Under the pieces are notes generated by a model. The model was not told the DNA's origin, searched no databases, and saw only the letters and a list, made by a program, of their open reading frames with translations. 29,925 bases of DNA. Source: JAYEHK01 sp034659475 (GTDB taxonomy: Bacteria > Bacillota > Syntrophomonadia > Syntrophomonadales > Syntrophomonadaceae). Below, piece after piece: positions 6,450 to 14,382 of the stretch. The stretch is from positions 1 to 29,925 of the forward strand of contig JAYEHK010000174.1 of the NCBI GenBank assembly GCA_034659475.1, read 5' to 3'. The first letter of the stretch is position 1, and every line of letters starts with the position of its first letter. The position numbers and the translations under genes are program-made.

Positions 6450-8927
6450 ATGGAGAGCAGCTATAATTTTTCATCGATTGAGAAGAAATGGCAAGATTAT
6501 TGGGAGGAAAAGCAGTTCTTCAAAGTTGATGAGGACCCTTCCAAACAAAAGTATTATACACTGGAGATGTTCCCCTATCCATCAGGCAATCTTCACATGG
6601 GACATGTACGTAATTATGCCATTGGAGACGTGATTGCCCGATTTAAAACCATGAATGGGTTAAACGTTTTACACCCTATGGGATGGGATTCCTTTGGTCT
6701 TCCGGCTGAAAACGCAGCCATTAAACATGGTCATCATCCAACGAAATGGACCAATGAAAATATTGAAAACATGAAATCCCAGCTAAAAACCCTCGGGCTC
6801 AGTTACGACTGGGATCGTGAAGTGGCAACCTGCAAACCGGATTACTACAAATTTACACAGTGGATGTTTTTAAAACTATATGAAAATGACCTTGCATATA
6901 AAAAGGAAGCAGCGGTTAATTGGTGTCCTTCCTGCCAGACTGTTTTGGCAAATGAACAAGTCGTCGAAGGGGCCTGTGAACGTTGTGATACAGTTGTGGA
7001 AAAGAAAAAACTCAACCAGTGGTTTTTTAAGATCACCGATTATGCCCAGCGCCTACTTGATGACTTAAGTGAGTTACCCGGCTGGCCTGACAAAGTAAAA
7101 ATCATGCAGAAAAATTGGATTGGCCGGTCTGAAGGTTGTGAGTTTAACCTTGCGATTGACGGCAGTGATGAAAGCATGACCGTTTTTACGACCCGGCCTG
7201 ATACTGTTTTTGGCGTAACCTATATGGTTCTGGCACCAGAGCATTCTCTGGTTGATGTCATTTCCCGTGGAACCCCACAGGAAAAAGATGTCCAAGAATT
7301 TGTCCATCGGATGCAATTTATTAGTGATGTATCCCGAACCTCGGCGGAAACTGAAAAAGAAGGTGTCTTTACCGGCGCCTATGCAATCAACCCGTTGAAT
7401 GGAGAAAAGATTCCTATCTGGATTGCTAACTATGTATTGATGGATTATGGAACTGGTGCCATCATGGCTGTTCCTGCTCATGACCAACGCGACTTTGACT
7501 TTGCACGTAAATATGATATTCCCATCAAGGTGGTTATCAAATCCGAAGACTCTCCTGCTGATGCTTCCGAGATGACCGAAGCCTATACGGGTGAAGGTGT
7601 CATGGCAAATTCCGGAGACTTTGACGGATTAACCGTTGAGGAAGGAATTAAAACAATCAATCAACACATGCAGGACAAAGGCATCGGAACAAAAACAATT
7701 AATTTCAGGCTGCGAGACTGGTTAATTTCTCGCCAGCGGTACTGGGGTGCGCCCATCCCAATGATCTATTGTGAAGACTGCGGCGCAGTCCCTGTTCCTT
7801 ATGATCAGCTTCCTGTTCTGCTGCCGGAAGGCGTAGAATTCAAGCCATCTGGTGAATCTCCTTTGAACTATGTAGAAAATTTTTATAAAACAACCTGTCC
7901 CAAATGCGGTAAAGAAGCCCGCCGGGAAACAGATACCATGGACACCTTCGTGTGTTCTTCCTGGTATTTTGCACGCTATTGCAGTCCTCATAACAGCGAA
8001 ATGCCTTTTTCCAAGGAAGATGCAGATTACTGGATGGCGGTTGATCAGTATATCGGCGGAGTCGAACATGCCATCCTGCATTTGATGTATGCACGTTTCT
8101 TCACCAAATTCCTACATGACATTAAAATGCTGTCTGTCGATGAACCGTTTACCAATCTGCTCACACAGGGTATGGTTCTGAAAGACGGCTCCAAGATGTC
8201 CAAATCAAAAGGCAATGTAGTCAGTCCGGAAGAGATTATCGGCAAATATGGCGCGGACACTGCTCGTCTCTTTATTTTGTTTGCCGCTCCACCCGAAAGA
8301 GATCTGGAATGGAATGATCAAGGGGTAGAGGGATGCTACCGTTTCCTTAATCGCGTTTGGCGTCTCGTCACGAGTTGTATTGAAGACCTTCAAGAAGTAA
8401 CCCTGCCCAAAACATTTGCGGAGCTTGATCCTGACGCAAAAAAACTGCGTTTCAAGACACATGCTACCATTAAAAAGGTTACCGAGGATCTCAACGGGCG
8501 GTTCAATTTCAATACAGCAATCAGTGCAACGATGGAATTAACCAATGCCATGAATGCCTATCGTGAGGTGGAAGAACAGGATCTGTGTGTATTAAAAGAA
8601 GCAGTCGATACTCTGTTAATCCTCTTGAATCCGTTTGCTCCACATATTACGGAAGAATTATGGAAAATCTGCGGCAATGATGAAAGCCTGTACAAACTGC
8701 CTTGGCCGACCTATGATGAGGCAGCCCTGGTACAGGATAAAGTCGAGATCGTCCTTCAGATCAGTGGAAAGGTTCGGGACCGCATGGTTGTTCCCACCAA
8801 CACCACCCGCGAGAACCTGGAGAAAATGGCCCTGGAAAATGACAAGATAAAAGAACTGACGAGTGGAAAACAAATCATAAAAGTCATCGTAGTCCCCGGC
8901 AAACTCGTTAACATCGTCGCTAAATAA
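6450..8927 (+). CDS. leuS: Leucyl-tRNA synthetase
   Basis: An 825-residue class Ia aminoacyl-tRNA synthetase that charges tRNA-Leu in the cytoplasm. The ATG-binding signature PYPSGNLHMGHVRNY has its HMGH at residues 49-52, and KMSKSKGN begins at residue 582. A zinc-type CPSC...CERC insertion lies around 155-180, the CP1 editing domain has TTRPDTVFGVTYMVLAPEH and the GTGAIMAVPAHDQRDFDFA motif, and an anticodon-binding domain lies at the C-terminal end. Length is normal for bacterial LeuRS. The ATG at 6450 has AGGAGG 8 bases upstream. Expression is expected to follow uncharged tRNA-Leu through the T-box leader. A terminator at 8953-8986 ends the unit. Confidence 0.98.
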   Translation: MESSYNFSSIEKKWQDYWEEKQFFKVDEDPSKQKYYTLEMFPYPSGNLHMGHVRNYAIGDVIARFKTMNGLNVLHPMGWDSFGLPAENAAIKHGHHPTKWTNENIENMKSQLKTLGLSYDWDREVATCKPDYYKFTQWMFLKLYENDLAYKKEAAVNWCPSCQTVLANEQVVEGACERCDTVVEKKKLNQWFFKITDYAQRLLDDLSELPGWPDKVKIMQKNWIGRSEGCEFNLAIDGSDESMTVFTTRPDTVFGVTYMVLAPEHSLVDVISRGTPQEKDVQEFVHRMQFISDVSRTSAETEKEGVFTGAYAINPLNGEKIPIWIANYVLMDYGTGAIMAVPAHDQRDFDFARKYDIPIKVVIKSEDSPADASEMTEAYTGEGVMANSGDFDGLTVEEGIKTINQHMQDKGIGTKTINFRLRDWLISRQRYWGAPIPMIYCEDCGAVPVPYDQLPVLLPEGVEFKPSGESPLNYVENFYKTTCPKCGKEARRETDTMDTFVCSSWYFARYCSPHNSEMPFSKEDADYWMAVDQYIGGVEHAILHLMYARFFTKFLHDIKMLSVDEPFTNLLTQGMVLKDGSKMSKSKGNVVSPEEIIGKYGADTARLFILFAAPPERDLEWNDQGVEGCYRFLNRVWRLVTSCIEDLQEVTLPKTFAELDPDAKKLRFKTHATIKKVTEDLNGRFNFNTAISATMELTNAMNAYREVEEQDLCVLKEAVDTLLILLNPFAPHITEELWKICGNDESLYKLPWPTYDEAALVQDKVEIVLQISGKVRDRMVVPTNTTRENLEKMALENDKIKELTSGKQIIKVIVVPGKLVNIVAK

Positions 8928-8952
8928 CCTCCCAAACTTATCTTAACCAAAA

Positions 8953-8986
8953 AAGAGAGAACCTCTAACCAATGAGGTTCTCTCTT
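8953..8986 (+). terminator. Intrinsic terminator after leuS
   Basis: A perfect 13-bp stem (8953-8965 with 8974-8986) and an 8-base loop lie 25 bases after the leuS stop. A-rich sequence precedes it. The downstream T-run is short. Confidence 0.8.
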
Positions 8987-8998
8987 CGTATATCTTCC

Positions 8999-9048
8999 GG
9001 TATATTTATGCATTCAAGCAGGTAGATTTAAGGTTTTTTGCATTGGAA
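8999..9048. repeat. Half-copy of the 26708-26963 palindromic repeat end
   Basis: This stretch closely matches 26944-26993: both contain ATTTAT(G/A)CATTCAA(G/A)CAGG, then an AGA-TTT-AGG tract, a run of T and CA(T/G)TGGAA. Only one end of the larger palindrome is present, so it is a solo or decayed copy. The rest of 9049-9115 shows nothing I can assign. Confidence 0.55.
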
Positions 9049-9115
9049 CCTTCCATGGCCGCAGGGCACAACCACCGATGAAAATTAGTAGCCAACCGGG
9101 AAAAGGAACGATTTT

Positions 9116-9234
9116 AACGCTGATATACGCTGATTACCGCTGATGAACGCTGTTTAAAATATTTTTAAAAATACAGCGTAAATCAGCGGACATCAGCGAA
9201 AATCTGCGTTCAAAAAATCCTATTTTCTAATTAA
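9116..9234. repeat. Inverted repeat with 10-base periodic arms, plus CCTATTTTCTAATTAA tail
   Basis: The left arm 9116-9152 contains four CGCTG(A/T) units spaced exactly 10 bases apart. The right arm 9173-9210 is its approximate reverse complement (ACAGCG...CAGCGG...CAGCG...CTGCGTT) around a 20-base AT-rich loop. The tail CCTATTTTCTAATTAA at 9219-9234 recurs at 10511-10526 and 10588-10603. It lies in a non-coding gap between leuS and tlp. A single-stranded form would make one long hairpin. Confidence 0.65.
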
Positions 9235-9319
9235 TCAGCTTTGAATAAAAAACTATTAATTTCAGACAATATCATTACGACCTAAAACATCAACACATGA
9301 ATTAAAGGAGAGTGGTACC

Positions 9320-9541
9320 ATGAAACACAAGCCAGACGATCGTAGTGATAATGCAGATAAGATACAGCAGCACCTCGAAAACACCTTGGAAAACATCGAA
9401 CTTACGGAAGAGACGATTGGCTTAAGCAATGACAAAAACACAAAAGAAAGGTTAAAAGACAAAAATAAAAAAAGAAAAGATGCCATTGAGGAAATGCGGC
9501 AGGAAATAAAGGATGAAGCCTGCCATAGACAGCAGGAGTAA
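9320..9541 (+). CDS. tlp: Small acid-soluble spore protein, Tlp family
   Basis: This encodes 73 highly charged residues. The N-terminus MKHKPDDRSDNADKIQ, the middle NTLENIELTEETIG and the C-terminal KKRKDAIEEMRQEIKDEA are characteristic of the Tlp minor spore protein family, which accumulates in the forespore core. AAGGAG precedes the ATG by about 10 bases. TGAATA at 9242-9247 and CAATATC at 9267-9273 could be a forespore sigma-G type promoter, but the 19-base spacing is long. The gene marks the host as an endospore former. Confidence 0.88.
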   Translation: MKHKPDDRSDNADKIQQHLENTLENIELTEETIGLSNDKNTKERLKDKNKKRKDAIEEMRQEIKDEACHRQQE

Positions 9542-9548
9542 CAAATTG

Positions 9549-9573
9549 AAGGGGACAAAATTCCTGTCCCCTT
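9549..9573. terminator. GGGGACA/TGTCCCC hairpin between convergent genes
   Basis: A perfect 9-bp stem AAGGGGACA/TGTCCCCTT closes a 7-base loop directly after the tlp stop and just before the stop of the convergent thioesterase gene. Position suggests a shared bidirectional terminator. The T-tracts are weak, so it could instead be a small palindromic repeat. Confidence 0.5.
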
Positions 9574-9577
9574 GTCC

Positions 9578-10054
9578 TCACTTTGATTCATTCAATAAGC
9601 GTGTCTTCCTCTGTTTCAACCGCTTTTCGGCTGCTGCAAATTTCTTTTCCTCTGTCTCGTTGCTTAATTCTAAACGGGGCACCTCAAAAGGCTTAAAATC
9701 GGAGTCAATAGCCACTATTGAAAAGTAAGCAATTAATGCCAATTTACGGGTCGCCATAACAATATTTTCAACATACATCTGAATCTCAATCTCCATTGAC
9801 GTCTTTCCGACATACACAACCGATGCTTCACTCACTGCTAATTCGCCGCTGTATATCGGCACAAAAAAGTTAATATTGTCTACAGAAATCGTTACCACGG
9901 GCCCATTGCAGTGTCGCATGCCGCAGACAACCGCTGTATTATCAAGCATCTTCATGATCTCCCCACCGTGAATGGACCCGAGTGGATTAGCCATTCCCGG
10001 CAGCATAAACTGTGCAATTTCAGTACATGACTCACTGACTTTTTTACTATCCAT
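9578..10054 (-). CDS. Hotdog-fold acyl-CoA thioesterase (YkhA/BACH-like)
   Basis: About 158 residues. It hydrolyses acyl-CoA thioesters in the cytoplasm; the exact chain length cannot be read. The hotdog signature is clear: FMLPGMANPLGSIHGGEIMKMLDNTA, with the catalytic Asp in the MLDNTA helix, followed by VTISVDNINFFVPIYSGE, VVYVGKTSMEIEIQMYVEN and a basic, helical C-terminal tail. I place the start at the ATG at 10054. The in-frame ATG at 10072 overlaps GGAGGG, which sits 9-14 bases before 10054 and makes a proper ribosome binding site. It converges with tlp. The substrate remains open. Confidence 0.85.
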   Translation of the reverse strand: MDSKKVSESCTEIAQFMLPGMANPLGSIHGGEIMKMLDNTAVVCGMRHCNGPVVTISVDNINFFVPIYSGELAVSEASVVYVGKTSMEIEIQMYVENIVMATRKLALIAYFSIVAIDSDFKPFEVPRLELSNETEEKKFAAAEKRLKQRKTRLLNESK

Positions 10055-10148
10055 ACGATAAAATCCCTCCATGTTTGCCTCTGATCTGCCTTTATGCTCT
10101 TACGTCTTATTGTTAATCATAAAGCTAAATCATATGCCATCTGAATAA

Positions 10149-10469
10149 GTTTTAATCGCCTATGCAAGCAAAGCAAGTTCAACTGCAGAAGTTGTTGGCA
10201 TACTGGCCGATGAGTTAACTTCTGCTGGTTTAAGTGTAGAAATTTCTTCCATAGATAGCGTTAATAATCTAAAGAGCTATTATGCAGTAATAATTGGTAG
10301 TCCGATATTAAAAGGTGCTCCCCTGCCGAAGATAAGTGAATTTCTTAAAAAGATCCGCATCCTTAATTACGACCGAAAGGGAGCATCAGTTGTCCCCGAA
10401 GAGAGTTGTACCCGCTACATTAATGGTGACCAACGGGAACATCAGAAGTACCCGAAGGGTGTAAGGTGA
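10149..10469 (+). pseudogene. Truncated flavodoxin-domain remnant
   Basis: This frame begins directly after a stop codon, has no start codon, and encodes VLIAYASKASSTAEVVG followed by ADELTSAGLSVEISSI and YYAVIIGSPI. These are the FMN phosphate-loop strand, the first helix and the 60s-loop region of a flavodoxin, such as the menaquinone-dependent protoporphyrinogen oxidase type. Similarity stops near 10370, and the remaining codons to the TGA at 10467 do not look like flavodoxin. Both ends are therefore missing and the gene is broken. No ribosome binding site is visible. Confidence 0.7.
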
Positions 10470-10482
10470 GCATGTCCAATAT

Positions 10483-10588
<106 letters not shown>

Positions 10589-10603
<15 letters not shown>

Positions 10604-11167
10604 TGAATAAAGATAAGTCCTATCCTCTGATCCATCCCTGGTCCCCAGGAGCCTTAGCAGGCTCTCTGTATCGTCCAGCGCCCGGTGAGCATGCTCACAT
10701 TCGATTCCATGAGCAGATAGAAGCTCTCCCAATTTTGCAGAACTAAACCCCTTCTGCTTCCATTTGATGTCCTTACAAGAACAGCGCCAATTCTGATCAG
10801 CGGTATAGGGCAGCAATCCACCCAGCATCCTCCGGTCAAAAGCAGCATTATGGGCTACAATAAACTCGGCTCGCATAAAGATTTCCTTAATCCTGTTATA
10901 ATCAAAATCTTTTCCTTTAAGACTTCCCATACTGATACCATGTACCTTTTGAGCAAACGGATTGATCACACAGGATGGTTCCCGCAGACCGGTGTACTGG
11001 TCCAGAATTTCAATTACCCGACCACTTTGCGCATCAAACTTAAACAGAATGATGGCTAATTCTATTACCTCGTCCCGGTTAGATAAACCCGTCGTTTCGG
11101 TATCGAGTACTGCAGCCAAATGCTCATTGGCAAGTCCCACTGCCATTTTTCTTTCACTTAACTCCAC
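10589..11167 (-). CDS. DEDDh 3'-5' exonuclease (DnaQ/PolC epsilon-like)
   Basis: A 192-residue stand-alone proofreading-type exonuclease. ExoI AVLDTETTGL (residues about 19-28), ExoII IVAHNAAFDRRML (about 103-115) and ExoIII AHRALDDTESLL (about 159-170) supply all DEDDh catalytic residues. The start is GTG at 11167, with GGGAGAG 8 bases upstream; an ATG eight codons in is the alternative. It may act in DNA repair, tRNA or small RNA trimming, or proofreading; the substrate is not evident. The last codons (LIRK and stop) lie inside a dispersed repeat, so the original C-terminus may have been replaced. Confidence 0.85.
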
Positions 11168-11260
11168 TTAATCTTCTCTCCCAGCAATTTTCTTTTAACC
11201 TTATAGTTTTTCAATACAGCTGTATCCTTTTCCTTTCGCTATCAACAAATATCTCTCCCA

Positions 11261-11348
11261 GGGGTCAGGTTTGACATTGACATTACTCCCCTTTGAGGCT
11301 CCTTCACCGAGAGTGATTCGAAGTAATGTCAATATCAAGCCTGACCCC
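11261..11348. repeat. REP-like palindrome with GGGGTCAGG ends
   Basis: The arms 11261-11286 and 11323-11348 are reverse complements at 24 of 26 positions, both starting GGGGTCAGG and carrying ATTGACATTAC. The 36-base loop holds a small TTCAC/GTGA hairpin. It lies between the exonuclease and dbpA. It resembles REP/RAYT-type palindromic units, but no REP-associated transposase gene lies in the window. Confidence 0.65.
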
Positions 11349-11370
11349 GTGTTCACCTTTTGAAAAATTC

Positions 11371-12810
11371 TTACACCCTTTTTACGCTAACGTTTTTCCC
11401 TTTGATCTGCATGTTCTGCAATGCCACTTGCACCAGAGGCCCTTTATTATCTAGTATCTCGATATATGAGCACGTGTCCTGCACATCAATAATCCCAACA
11501 TCGTGTGCACAAACACCTTCAATTTTGGTGAGGGCTCCCAGGATATCACTGGGTCTCATTTTCTTTTTCTTGCCTGCATTAATTCGCAGTTTCATAATCT
11601 CCTTATTTAATTCAGCACTGCTATCCATCTTGACCTTCGGCCTGGTTGACAACATTTTTCCGAAGCGTTCCTTACCTTGTTCCACCTCTTCTATTGACAG
11701 ATCTTTCCCAGCAGGAATCTTATAATTTACGTAATCTTCAATGGCATGAAACATCTTGATTTCATACTCCGATACAAAGCTCACGGCCATCCCCACATTG
11801 CCAATACGACCTGTTCTGCCAATGCGATGAACATATTTTTCTTTTTCAAAGGGAAGGTCATAGTTAATGACCAGGCTCAGATCATCTATATCAATCCCTC
11901 TGGCGGCTACATCTGTAGCAATCAAGAAACGGAAGTTTCCTCTCTTAAAGCTTTGCATGGCAACCAATCGCTCCCTTTGCTCCATGCCTCCGTGCAGGCC
12001 ACTGCAGCTATAATGTTCATCCTTCATGCTTTGTAATAGCTGTTCAACCTTTTCTCTGGTATGACAGAAGACCAAACAACTATCCGGTCTCTGGGTATAA
12101 ATAATCTTACGTAAGAGCTCAAACTTTTCCTGCTGTTCCACTTTATAATACACTTGCTTAATCTTTTCCGTCGTCGGATTGTTGGAAACGATCTCTATCT
12201 TCACCGGATCGTGCATATATTGATCCCCTATTTTTTGAATCTCCTCCGGCATGGTTGCAGAAAAGAGCAGGCTGATCCTGTTTTTCGGTAAGGTCTCCAG
12301 AATATCTTCCACTTGCTCGATAAACCCCATGTTGAGCATTTCATCTGCTTCATCTATCACCAGATACTTTATTTTTTCCAGGTTCACATTGTTTCTCTCC
12401 ATGTGGTCCAATATTCTCCCGGGGGTCGCCACAATAATATGAACTCGCTGTCTTAGCTGACTTTTTTGCATATAAATAGGCTGCTGTCCATAAATCGCCG
12501 CCGCTCTGATTCTCTTAAACCGACCGATATTACTAATATCCTCGGCCACCTGTACCGCTAACTCCCGGGTGGGCGTGAGCACTAAACACTGGGGGTACCT
12601 GGTCTCTAATTCTGTTTTTTCGCAAATCGGAATGGCAAAAGCAGCGGTCTTGCCGCTGCCTGTTGGGGCATTCACGATCATATCCTGATCTTCCATCACA
12701 GGTGGAATAACCTTCATCTGCACCTCTGTTGGGGTTTCATATCCTAGCTTTTCGATCGCTTTCAATAGGTCTCCGCTAAAAGCAAATTGCTTAAAATTCA
12801 TCTTATCCAT
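11371..12810 (-). CDS. dbpA: DEAD-box RNA helicase DbpA/YxiN
   Basis: About 479 residues. It is an ATP-dependent RNA helicase that in this subfamily is guided to 23S rRNA helix 92 during large-subunit assembly. The Q motif starts near residue 6, Walker A APTGSGKT is at 48-55, and PTREL, the DEAD box near 152-155, SAT, ATDVAARGIDI and HRIGRTGR near 328 follow. The C-terminal domain from about 404 (LRINAGKKKKMRPSDILGAL) is the DbpA RRM-like RNA-binding domain, which separates it from other DEAD helicases. The ATG at 12810 is chosen because TTGGAG lies 4-9 bases upstream; an upstream in-frame extension to 12870 runs through the terD terminator and is rejected. Confidence 0.92.
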   Translation of the reverse strand: MDKMNFKQFAFSGDLLKAIEKLGYETPTEVQMKVIPPVMEDQDMIVNAPTGSGKTAAFAIPICEKTELETRYPQCLVLTPTRELAVQVAEDISNIGRFKRIRAAAIYGQQPIYMQKSQLRQRVHIIVATPGRILDHMERNNVNLEKIKYLVIDEADEMLNMGFIEQVEDILETLPKNRISLLFSATMPEEIQKIGDQYMHDPVKIEIVSNNPTTEKIKQVYYKVEQQEKFELLRKIIYTQRPDSCLVFCHTREKVEQLLQSMKDEHYSCSGLHGGMEQRERLVAMQSFKRGNFRFLIATDVAARGIDIDDLSLVINYDLPFEKEKYVHRIGRTGRIGNVGMAVSFVSEYEIKMFHAIEDYVNYKIPAGKDLSIEEVEQGKERFGKMLSTRPKVKMDSSAELNKEIMKLRINAGKKKKMRPSDILGALTKIEGVCAHDVGIIDVQDTCSYIEILDNKGPLVQVALQNMQIKGKNVSVKRV

Positions 12811-12861
12811 AACACTCCAAGTCCATAAATATCTATGGTCTTTCCAGAATACATTAAGAAA

Positions 12862-12900
12862 CCGGGTCATGACGGATGCACATGCATCAATCAGACCCGG
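12862..12900 (-). terminator. Terminator of the minus-strand Ter operon
   Basis: CCGGGTC/GACCCGG (12862-12868 with 12894-12900) forms the outer stem, with an inner GATGCA/TGCATC hairpin (12875-12888). Read on the minus strand it is followed by TTTCTTAAT. It lies between the last terD gene and dbpA, which makes dbpA a separate unit. Confidence 0.75.
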
Positions 12901-12936
12901 ATTTTCTATACAAACTAGTTACAGGCTTAATAACAG

Positions 12937-13518
12937 TTATCCCAGATTCACGCCAAAGTTAGTCCCTAACGCTGCCAGACCTCCCTGGAAGCCACTGCCG
13001 ATTGCATTGAATTTCCACTCGCTATTATTACGATAGAGTTCGCCGACCACAACAGCCGTTTCAATGCTGAAATCTTCGCCTAGATCATAACGGATTAATT
13101 CTTCACTATTGCTCTCATTAAAAACCCGGATGAAAGCATTGGATACCTGTCCAAAATTCTGACCCCTTGCTTCAGCATCATGGATCGTAACCGCAAACGT
13201 TATCTTATGGATACTAGCTGGTACAGCCCCCAGATTGATCTTAACCTGTTCGTCATCGCCTTCTCCTTCACCGGTAAGATTATCACCGAGATGAGCCACC
13301 GAGCCATTTCCGCCTTGAAGATTATTATAGAAAATAAAATCCCCATCACTGGTTACTTTACCGTTTTCGCCCAGCAAAAAAACGGATGCATCGAGGTCAA
13401 AAGCGTTGCCTCCATCATACTTGTTGGTATCCCAACCAAGCCCAACCATTGCTGTAGTTAAACCAGGATTTGTTTTGGTCAGGTCAACCTTTTGACCCTT
13501 CTGTAAACTTACTGCCAT
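12937..13518 (-). CDS. terD: TerD-family Ca2+-binding stress protein
   Basis: A 193-residue single TerD domain. The N-terminus MAVSLQKGQKVDLTK, the acidic DLDASVFLLGENGKV, FYNNLQGGNGSVAHLGDNL and TGEGEGDDEQ segments, and the C-terminal GELYRNNSEWKFNAIGSG are family hallmarks. The aspartates of DLDAS and GDDEQ are known Ca2+ ligands in TerD proteins. The protein is cytosolic or membrane-associated. It is the last gene of the Ter operon and is close in sequence to the 17091-17672 copy, which suggests duplication. A good AAGGAGG-like site precedes the ATG. Confidence 0.93.
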   Translation of the reverse strand: MAVSLQKGQKVDLTKTNPGLTTAMVGLGWDTNKYDGGNAFDLDASVFLLGENGKVTSDGDFIFYNNLQGGNGSVAHLGDNLTGEGEGDDEQVKINLGAVPASIHKITFAVTIHDAEARGQNFGQVSNAFIRVFNESNSEELIRYDLGEDFSIETAVVVGELYRNNSEWKFNAIGSGFQGGLAALGTNFGVNLG

Positions 13519-13564
13519 ATGAAAAACCTCCTTATTTTTTATCTCATAAATTTCACATTACCTG

Positions 13565-14170
13565 CTAAACATATCGCTTTGTAATCTCACCCAGTGATTC
13601 ATCATTCGTTCCCTCGCCAATGGCAGCAAACTTCCACTCGCCATTATGCCGATAAACTTCGCCTGTAATAAGAGCTGTTTTGCCTGAATAATTATCACTG
13701 AGATTAAATTTGAGGAGTTCTTGGTTAGAATCGGAGTTTACAATTCTAATAAATGCATTCCTAATCATGCCAAAATCCTGTTTGCGACTCTTACAATTAT
13801 AGATGTTAACGACAAAAACTAAACGTTGTACATCTTCGGGTACCTTACTGACATCTACCCAGATCTGTTCATCATCACCATCACCGGCACCGGTAAGATT
13901 ATCTCCCATGTGTTTTACACTGCCATTGCTGCTCTTAAGATTACCATAATAGATCACATTCTTCTTATTGGTTAGCTTTGAATTTGCATCCAGCATAAGC
14001 ACTGAAGCATCACAATCGATATCGACCTTACTTTTTCCTCCACCAAAGAGGCCCAGTCCTTTTTTAGCTGTCGGTGCTTCATCCCAGCCCAGACCTACCA
14101 TTATTTTGGCAAGCCCTTTATTGCCTTTGGTCAAATCTACCTTTTGTCCTTTTTGCAATGTAACTGTCAT
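13565..14170 (-). CDS. Variant TerD-family protein with glycine-rich insertion
   Basis: A 201-residue TerD-domain protein, diverged from the other two copies. Metal ligands are kept (DIDCDASVLML; GAGDGDDEQ). An insertion after GLGWDEAPTA, reading KKGLGLFGGGKSK, is absent from its paralogues. The C-terminus differs too: it ends GEITKRYV instead of the GGL...NFGV tail. It lies between the small membrane peptide and terD on the minus strand, 46 bases from the latter. The insertion resembles a short motif in the neighbouring TelA and YceG proteins. Its paralogue divergence suggests a distinct partner, but that is inference. Confidence 0.88.
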   Translation of the reverse strand: MTVTLQKGQKVDLTKGNKGLAKIMVGLGWDEAPTAKKGLGLFGGGKSKVDIDCDASVLMLDANSKLTNKKNVIYYGNLKSSNGSVKHMGDNLTGAGDGDDEQIWVDVSKVPEDVQRLVFVVNIYNCKSRKQDFGMIRNAFIRIVNSDSNQELLKFNLSDNYSGKTALITGEVYRHNGEWKFAAIGEGTNDESLGEITKRYV

Positions 14171-14247
14171 TAATAAATCCCTCCTTATTCACTCCTACTT
14201 AAGAAAAACCAGTCAGCCCAATCAATCCCCGCTCAAGAAGATTATTA

Positions 14248-14340
14248 TCAAACCACCTTGGTAATAATAAGCAGTACTACACCCAGAACAACAAGACTTC
14301 CTCCCAAGATAATCCTTCCTGTATTGCTCCTACTCCACAT
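14248..14340 (-). CDS. 30-residue single-span membrane peptide
   Basis: This short gene sits in the gap between the Ca2+ ATPase and the variant TerD. ATG at 14340 is preceded by AAAGGA with 8 bases spacing, and the frame ends in TGA at 14248-14250. The peptide starts MWSRSNTGR (two arginines), continues into one hydrophobic helix IILGGSLVVLGVVLLII and ends TKVV. The charge pattern predicts the N-terminus in the cytoplasm. I do not recognise a family. Co-transcription with the pump suggests a possible subunit or modulator, by analogy with small regulators of eukaryotic Ca2+ pumps. That analogy is speculative. Confidence 0.6.
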   Translation of the reverse strand: MWSRSNTGRIILGGSLVVLGVVLLIITKVV

Positions 14341-14382
14341 AAGAATCATCCTTTCCCGATAGATATACCGTCGGTTGTACAC

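Noticed and set aside
7074..7487. Long antisense frames within leuS and other genes
   Set aside because: They show no family resemblance and lie opposite strongly conserved coding sequence.
12811..12870. N-terminal extension of DbpA
   Set aside because: It would begin inside the terD terminator and lacks a ribosome binding site, while 12810 has one.
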